A stretch of DNA of 64,000 bases, taken from NCBI GenBank assembly GCA_025677825.1, contig JAIXMO010000004.1, positions 248,001 through 312,000 of the forward strand, given 5' to 3'. The position numbers and the translations under genes are program-made. The stretch's first letter is position 1. The number at the start of each line of letters is the position of its first letter. Shown here in pieces: positions 58,503 through 64,000 of the stretch. The stretch is from Helicostylum pulchrum. Lineage: Eukaryota > Mucoromycota > Mucoromycetes > Mucorales > Mucoraceae. The notes under the pieces are model-generated. The model was given only the letters and a program-made list of their open reading frames with translations, did not search any database and was not told the DNA's origin.

Positions 58503-60698
58503 ATTGAAAGATGTTAAGATGATAAACTTGAATAATAATAATAATAATAATAATCATGAATTTGACGAGTATTTATATAAAAAAGCACTTCCATTAAATC
58601 TAGAGAGCATGTCTTGTGAAGTTTAGAGCCGCTTTTAGTTGCCAGTTATTATTGCTTCGAGCAGGCATGTAACATTCGTAATAGAGTTATGTATGCCTAT
58701 GCAATAGGAACACAGCATGTTTTAAATTTGTTATCGTATAAGCTTACTTTTTACGCACACGTTTGTAAAAGTTGGGGGAGGTAAGAGCTAAATAAAGCCA
58801 CTTTATTGGATGTGTAACATAATACAATGTTCTGGTTTACTCTCAAATTTTCTTAAAGGAATATATTTAAAAAAACCGCGTATATAAGCAAGGTAGTTTA
58901 AAACGATACGCGTCTATATATACATAAATGTATTATATTGTACTTTAAGCGAGATAAACGTCGTATAAAAGCAACGAGTACTTCTATCAATGCGTAGAGT
59001 GCATGTCATTGATATGTACTATCGTACTAGAATGATTTAAATAACTGCTATCTATGTGGAGACAATCTACATATCGAATATCTATTCTATTATGCAAAGT
59101 ATCACGTATTTCTTTTTATATCGCAACTGTTTTTATTTTGGGAACGAAATGGTTAAGTAATATCGACTGTTTGACAAAAGTTTTACTCAATGAAATTTAT
59201 AGCTCTCTCGAAAAGAAAATCTTCACCATAAAGAGTATCAGTATATATCTACAATTTTTTTTTTTTGGATTTTTGGTAATGAGCAATTGATTTACATGTT
59301 TACACCGTTAAAAATCCTATTTACAACAAGGTTATATTAAATAGCTGCATATTTAATATGTTTTTATTTTATTTATGCGATCGTTTTTTTATTGAGAAGA
59401 TCATAATTAACTATGCAAACACAATACTTTATTGGGAAAAATATAGATTCTGAGAATTTACTGTCGCGCGATAAGATAAGGTACTGAAAAAAGGTATTTG
59501 AAGACTGCAGGTACGCATTATATATGATAAATTTTTTCGATATTAGTGCTTAAAGATAGTCAATACTTCGCATCTACATTGTGCCTGTAAAATTTACCGA
59601 TAATTGCCTTCTCCTAAGTAATCAACCTGAGGAGGCAAAATACAGGGCGCGTGTCATGCTTTCAAAGTGCTAAAAAAAAATAGCAATGATATGTACTCTG
59701 CACATTGATAGAAATATATGTCGAGTTTATACTTAGTGTTTACTCTTACTTAAAAGTACAACGCAATACATTTATATGTATATATATACGCGTATCATCT
59801 TTTTAAACTACTTTGCTCATATACTTGGGAAAATTTGTCGGTACCAGTTTAAAAATACATGTAATCATTATAGTATGTTGTGTGCGTGAAAAGTAAAAAA
59901 GTTTTCCTTAATTTTAGCGGGGTTTAAACTGGGGTTCTTTGAAGTTTTTATGATGAATTCTTGGTACACGTTCTATTTGCACGTTCAGGCATGACACAAT
60001 GTTTTGCTTGTTAAAATAAGTTGTAACAGCAAGTTTTTAGACGTATAGTTATATAAAAATGCTTAAATAGATCGCATGAGCAAATACACCCGCTATTTTA
60101 TCAATCCAATAATTATTTTTTATCCCCCCCCCCCGGAAAAAAAAAAGTCAGAGACTTACTTTTTGTTTCCTTCTAATCCAGACGCGCCTTACAAGGTTAT
60201 TACTCTTTCCCCTATGACGCATAGGATTCAGAATTCCTGATACTATCTCGTTTTATTATTGATGAGTACGCTCTTACGAAACCATTAGACCACTTTATAG
60301 CTCTTGGTTTATTTATTACAAAAGATACAGCTTCTACGACGATAAAGCGATCAAATTATTGTTCAACTTAGAAGTAGAACATTGTGAAAGCGTTTGTGAA
60401 AACAAACCACACGTACCCGATGGCAGTTGCAGCGTCATCAGTACCATCTTTTATTAGATCCAAGCGTGGTACCTGAATACAAATAAAGACCATACAATAT
60501 TTTAGTTTATCTAAAGGGTTCAATAAATTTATTAATCCTACTTTTTCCTGCAAAAAACATTCCGCTACCTGAGTGGGAAAAAAAGCATTTTTTTTAAAAA
60601 TAAACTCCACTGACTGTGTGGAATTAGTTTGGGGGACTAAAACACACGAAGTATAGCTCATGCATAATTTTGATCTGCTAAGCATAAACGCTGCTTCT
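58503..60698. other. Spacer, no gene seen
   Basis: 2.2 kb of AT-rich DNA containing the copy B promoter at its left end (trinucleotide repeat at 58531-58553). A C run and an A run sit at 60124-60147. Frames at 59054-59290 and 60368-60685 have no recognisable content. Confidence 0.5.
58571..58579 (-). promoter_or_regulatory. Probable TATA box of secreted-protein gene B
   Basis: On the minus strand the sequence reads TATATAAAT about 70 bp before the ATG. Copy A has a similar TATAAATA element at about the same distance (near 55621-55629), which supports shared promoter architecture. Confidence 0.4.
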
Positions 60699-61232
60699 TT
60701 CGGATCCTGTACAGACTTGTCAAAACAAGTTGAAAGATGCTACATCGGAACTTACTGCAGTTAAAGACGCGGTAGGTACTCGACAACTTTATAATACTTG
60801 TATATTAATTAAAAAAAGTAATAGGTTAGTGATTTCACCTACGGTCAAGCCTACTTTACCGCCCTTGGTGTTCAACACAAGGAACAGACCCTTGACTACA
60901 TCTTTAGTGAAATCAGCGATGTCTGTTGCCGTGGTCTTAACGTCGATATTTCAACCGAAGAAACAGACAGTAGTATTGATATTATTTCTCCACTGATTGA
61001 CGAGGCTGTTGCTACTTTGAAAATCCTTGGCGAAAAGAAACCTGAGTTTGACGATACTCCACTCACCACATTCTTAGTTGTAGGTGATATCAAGAGCATT
61101 AAACGCCATACCAAGTCTTTACTTGATTGTTTCGCTCACAATTCACCCGAAGAATATTATACCCCTGTTAGAGATATCACTCATAGACTTGGAGATGCTT
61201 TCTCAGGCGTTAGATTCACATATGGTATGTAA
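60699..61232 (+). pseudogene. Third secreted-protein copy (C), 5'-truncated
   Basis: The large last exon (60823-61232) is intact and matches A and B: VSDFTYGQAYFTALGVQHKEQ, SDVCCRGLNVD, DIISPLIDEAVATLKIL, LLDCFAHNS and RFTYGM before the stop. The preceding exon (about 60699-60773, ending KDATSELTAVKDA) is recognisable but frame-broken: NAAS at its start and VQTCQNKLKD lie in different frames, consistent with a small deletion where A and B have the KR processing site. No first exon with a signal peptide was found upstream. It points away from A and B. Confidence 0.75.
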
Positions 61233-61964
61233 ATAAAATGATGCGTGCATTACCGCTTTTTTCTTTAAAGTAATAAAGATATTCTATCACTATTACTCTT
61301 ACTTTTTAAACCTTAATTTTCTTTCTTAAACAATAAACCAAATATTATTTTTAATATAGTTACCTACTGGTATGGCTGTACCGAACTAATTTCAAATGAT
61401 ACCAGAGTACAAAACGCGTGTGCATATACAAGTAGTTTATAAACAAACGCTTTCATTTTTATATCTATTTATATTTGTCGCCTTTTTCCTTTCGAATCCG
61501 AACCTTCTTATGAACTCCTCGTTTTTGCCGGGATATTGACGCTATCCTGATGTTTCAAGCCGTAATGACACCAATTATGAGATAAACTACTAAATTGAGT
61601 ATCGTGTCCTCATAATAAACTTTCTGCTTCTCAGCAGAGTAATTTCTCTTACATGGGCTTAGACGTACTGTCTCAGGTTCGTACCTCCCCGTTTTTCGTC
61701 ATACGTAAAAACCCTCTAATGTATTTTACGATTTGGCCCGGGTATAATTGATTTAAAATAAGACACCCACCCACATTGATGTTTATTTGTATAAACTAAA
61801 CAACGTTCATGTATGTACACATATAGTTATGCAAAGAGACCTTTCTTTTTTATGATCACATTAAAACTTTAATACTTGGGGAAATATATTCACCCACTTT
61901 TGTAGAAGAAAAAACAGTAGTTTCCTTTCTTTTTTCTTTCTTTTCTTTTCTTAAAAAAAAAAAA
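61233..61964. other. Intergenic spacer
   Basis: No gene recognised. The right end, with TTTCTTTTTTCTTTC tracts, is the leader of the DUF202 gene. Confidence 0.5.
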
Positions 61965-62504
61965 ATGGATGTAGAATTGAACGCACCTGAATCATTTCTT
62001 CTTTGTAACGATGAAAAGTGTTCCAGCATATTCAAATATTTAGACCTCTCAGTGCATACGGTTATTGACGGACCAGATCCCAGGGATCACTTTGCCAACG
62101 AACGAAATTTACTTACGTGGGTCAGAACAGGAACAACACTTTCTCTCGTTGGTAAAAAAAAAAGTTAACTCAAGTTATCTATCGACTTTTTTTAACTAAC
62201 AAGTTTTATAGGATTTATGACGTTATTGGATATGCCGACAAAGAATTTTGCGCCCTCTTATTCTTTGCCGTGGACAAGCGAACCTGTCTCACTAAATGCT
62301 AAAATCGTGTCGTACATATTTGTTGGATTAGGATTCACTTGTTTTATATATTCACTATATAGTTATTTCAGGAACCAAAGACAAATTGTGAAACGGTTAC
62401 TTGATGTTGGTCACGGCTGGCTAGGATATCTTATAGCTACTGTTATAATGTTATTTGTCGTATTTATCATGGTGATGGCTTTAACCGAAATTAATCCTGT
62501 GTAA
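61965..62504 (+). CDS. DUF202-family three-helix membrane protein
   Basis: Two exons (61965-62151, 62212-62504), 159 aa. The DUF202 signature is visible: DPRDHFANERNLLTWVRTG, with the charged NER..L.W.RT motif leading into the first membrane helix (TLSLVGFMTLL). A second helix (KIVSYIFVGLGFTCFIY) and a third (WLGYLIATVIMLFVVFIMVM) follow. An acidic N-terminal segment precedes the domain. Such fungal proteins are found in vacuolar or plasma membranes; the function is not established. The start is the first ATG after a pyrimidine/adenine leader. Confidence 0.9.
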
Positions 62505-62558
62505 ACGCTATTAATCCCAACTTTTTCTTTGTAAATATAATAATAATAAAAAAAAACT

Positions 62559-63191
62559 TTATTTCTTTTCTTGAGCAAGTTTTGTCATCATGGCTCTATA
62601 AACTAACTTTTCTTTATCGTCCATTTGTTTACTTGCAGCAGCAACTTTTTGTAATTCTTTTTTAACAAGCGTATCTAAAAAAAAAAAGAATAATGAACCC
62701 AATGTTTTATATATATATCGCCGTACCCCTTTATTTACCAGTAGGATTTGCATCCATTACTTCCTCAAGCAATTCTTTCGCTTTTTCAATATTTTCTAAC
62801 TGTAAATAAGCTTGACCCATACGAAACTTTGATTTTGTATTTGTAGAATCCAACTCGTTAGCTTTAGTGGCATAAAATAAAACTCGGTCCCAACGTTCTT
62901 GTCTAGCAAATACGGCAGACATGTTGTTATAAATCATGACTAATTGTTCTTCACTAGACGATTTGTATTGATCTTTATATTTTTGGCCACCAACTGCCTT
63001 CAAATGAAGTAGAGCATTATAATAGTTGGTCAAAGCTTTTTTTTTTAAAAAAAAAGTTGGTTTTTTAAAAGACGTGTTTTGCTTTTTCTTTTTCTTTAAT
63101 TACCTCCTTTATAATCTTGCTTTTTAAAGTCTTCATTGCCGGCTAAACGAAGCTTAACACCTTGATCGAAGTTCTCTTGAGGGGTTTTCAT
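62559..63191 (-). CDS. TPR co-chaperone-like protein (TTC9-like)
   Basis: Three exons (63191-63104, 63035-62739, 62674-62559), 166 aa. Three TPR-like repeats: FDQGVKLRLAGNEDFKKQDY with ALTNYYNALLHL, then QLVMIYNNMSAVFARQERW, then AKELLEEVMDANPTG; a charged C-terminal helix (VKKELQKVAAASKQMDDKEK) closes it. The layout matches TTC9/FKBP-type TPR domains, which bind Hsp90/Hsp70 tails, but no isomerase domain is seen. The first intron ends with a T10A9 palindrome immediately before its AG. An open frame further upstream (ending FFKNLYATDPDPE near 63278) cannot be joined in frame and is left out; the start might need revision if another exon exists. Confidence 0.78.
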
Positions 63192-63477
63192 GTTACTTGT
63201 AAATAAAGAAAAAGAAAAAGAAAATTTATGAATAAAAAAAAGACTCCCTTTTACAAGTTTTTTTTTAAAAAATTACCGTTTCTGGATCAGGATCAGTAGC
63301 ATACAAGTTTTTAAAAAATTGGCTTACAACTGTTCGCATCACAACAGTAAGTTCATCGTCTTCGGGCGCTATTGCTTCGACACTTTGTAGCAAATACTTC
63401 TTTTTTTGAACTTATCTAAATACCACCGATAAAAGCACTTTTTTCACCTCTACTGATACCAAGTGAATTTTAGAAAA
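63192..63477. promoter_or_regulatory. Likely bidirectional promoter region
   Basis: About 290 bp between the minus-strand TPR gene and a possible small plus-strand gene. It includes a minus-strand open stretch that could also be an additional exon of the TPR gene. Confidence 0.3.
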
Positions 63478-63632
63478 ATGGTCGACCAGTAAGTACATGT
63501 CTACAACTTATTTTAACTAGCCGAAAATATCGTTCCAACTTGTTTCGCGCAAGAAATTTCAAAAAAGAATATGTAGAAAGTTTGCGAAAAACAAAAAAAA
63601 AAAGGTGTGGTTTTTGCATGATATTTTATTAA
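63478..63632 (+). CDS. Possible tiny spliced gene (about 40 codons), uncertain
   Basis: ATG 63478 is followed after 11 nt by GTAAGTAC, a good donor, and an acceptor CTAG at 63517-63520 restores an open frame (KYRSNLFRARNFKKEYVESL, then a Lys-rich tail) to a TAA at 63630. The predicted peptide is short and strongly basic. No family recognised. The tiny first exon mimics ribosomal-protein gene structure, but the evidence is splice signals only. Confidence 0.25.
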
Positions 63633-63672
63633 AGGAAAAAAGAGAGATAAAAAAAACAAAGCCAAACTAATT

Positions 63673-64000
63673 TTAGAAACCTGATCTAACACGCATATCT
63701 TCTATCTTCTTTTGAACATCAGCAACAGGACGATCAAGCTCTTCAGCAATCATACGTCTCTTTTCAGCGGGTAACGAGTTGTATTGTTCACATAAATCAC
63801 CATCAATCACTGATTTAACGGGTATGTAATAACCTCTATAGAGCAAATGATCTCGTCCAGCAAGAGGTGGTGCCTCAGCACGCATGTGCATTTCAAGCAT
63901 TTGGAAAAAATCAACATCTTCTTTAGATACAAAAGGTACATAAATTGAAATGGATCCTAAAAGTGATGTTGTTAAAAGTACTTCACGACCACCAGATAAA
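63673..64000 (-). CDS. RSE1: Splicing factor SF3B3/Rse1, C-terminal end (partial)
   Basis: The last ~108 codons of a large beta-propeller protein of the U2 snRNP SF3b complex; the gene continues beyond the right edge. The frame is open to the window end. Diagnostic segments: [53 protein letters not shown] and the terminal [16 protein letters not shown] followed by MRVRSGF. These match the conserved C-terminus of SF3B3 rather than the related DDB1 or CPSF160. No intron is seen in this part. Confidence 0.95.
   Translation of the reverse strand, partial: LSGGREVLLTTSLLGSISIYVPFVSKEDVDFFQMLEMHMRAEAPPLAGRDHLLYRGYYIPVKSVIDGDLCEQYNSLPAEKRRMIAEELDRPVADVQKKIEDMRVRSGF

Noticed and set aside
61660..61700. 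GGTTCGTACC resembling a tRNA B box
   Set aside because: No A box or cloverleaf could be placed around it at the needed spacing.
63270..63410. Minus-strand open stretch ending NLYATDPDPE as a first exon of the TPR gene
   Set aside because: Has a GTAATT donor, but joining it to the next exon gives an immediate stop, so it is not included in the model.

Overview
The window is nuclear DNA of a filamentous fungus, most likely an early-diverging Mucoromycota (Mucorales-like) genome. This is inferred from an AT-rich sequence full of poly-A/poly-T runs, many introns of about 50-70 bp with GTAAGT-type donors and TAG acceptors, and fungal-type proteins (Snx41/Atg20, TEA-domain factor, Ulp2, Ypp1, secreted dipeptidyl peptidase, GH5 mannanase). 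There are no operons, ribosome-binding sites or CRISPR arrays, and I recognised no tRNA or rRNA gene. Gene models were spliced by hand from frame continuity and splice signals.

Layout. 0-12.8 kb is gene dense: a DYRK kinase (5' end outside the window), a transcription factor with two tandem Zn2Cys6 clusters, a small RRM-like protein, a TEA/ATTS (AbaA/Tec1-type) factor, the sorting nexin Snx41/Atg20 and, on the minus strand, a tRNA t6A dehydratase (Tcd1/Tcd2). 12.8-22.9 kb is poor: transposase fossils, a broken IGHMBP2/Hcs1-type helicase and a fragment of a second helicase. 22.9-35.5 kb is dense again: dipeptidyl peptidase V, a TBC Rab-GAP, an Ulp2/SENP6-7 SUMO protease, the PI4-kinase scaffold Ypp1/TTC7 and ARF1.

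35.56-41.80 kb is one 6.2-kb Mutator-like element with ~60-bp terminal inverted repeats and a decayed FAR1-DDE-SWIM transposase. It carries a nested 1.6-kb Tc1/mariner-type element with intact ends, and an array of palindromic 16-mers. The MULE begins 28 bp upstream of the ARF1 start codon and separates it from the divergent gene RPL7. 43-47 kb is gene-poor; 47-52 kb holds a cytosolic-looking GH5 mannanase, a kinase resembling PAS kinase without a PAS domain, and an 81-aa putative PP1-binding protein. 52-61 kb is mostly empty except for three paralogous small secreted proteins (two apparently intact, one broken). 61.9-64 kb ends with a DUF202 membrane protein, a TTC9-like TPR protein and the C-terminus of the splicing factor SF3B3/Rse1.

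Several genes serve vesicle and phosphoinositide traffic (Snx41, TBC Rab-GAP, Ypp1/TTC7, ARF1), but they are ordinary dispersed fungal genes. The accessory signals most worth a second look are the palindrome array inside the MULE, the secreted-protein family, the T(n)A(n) palindromes that recur in introns and intergenic DNA, the tandem zinc clusters and the decayed helicase locus. I found no clear new defence or biosynthetic system.
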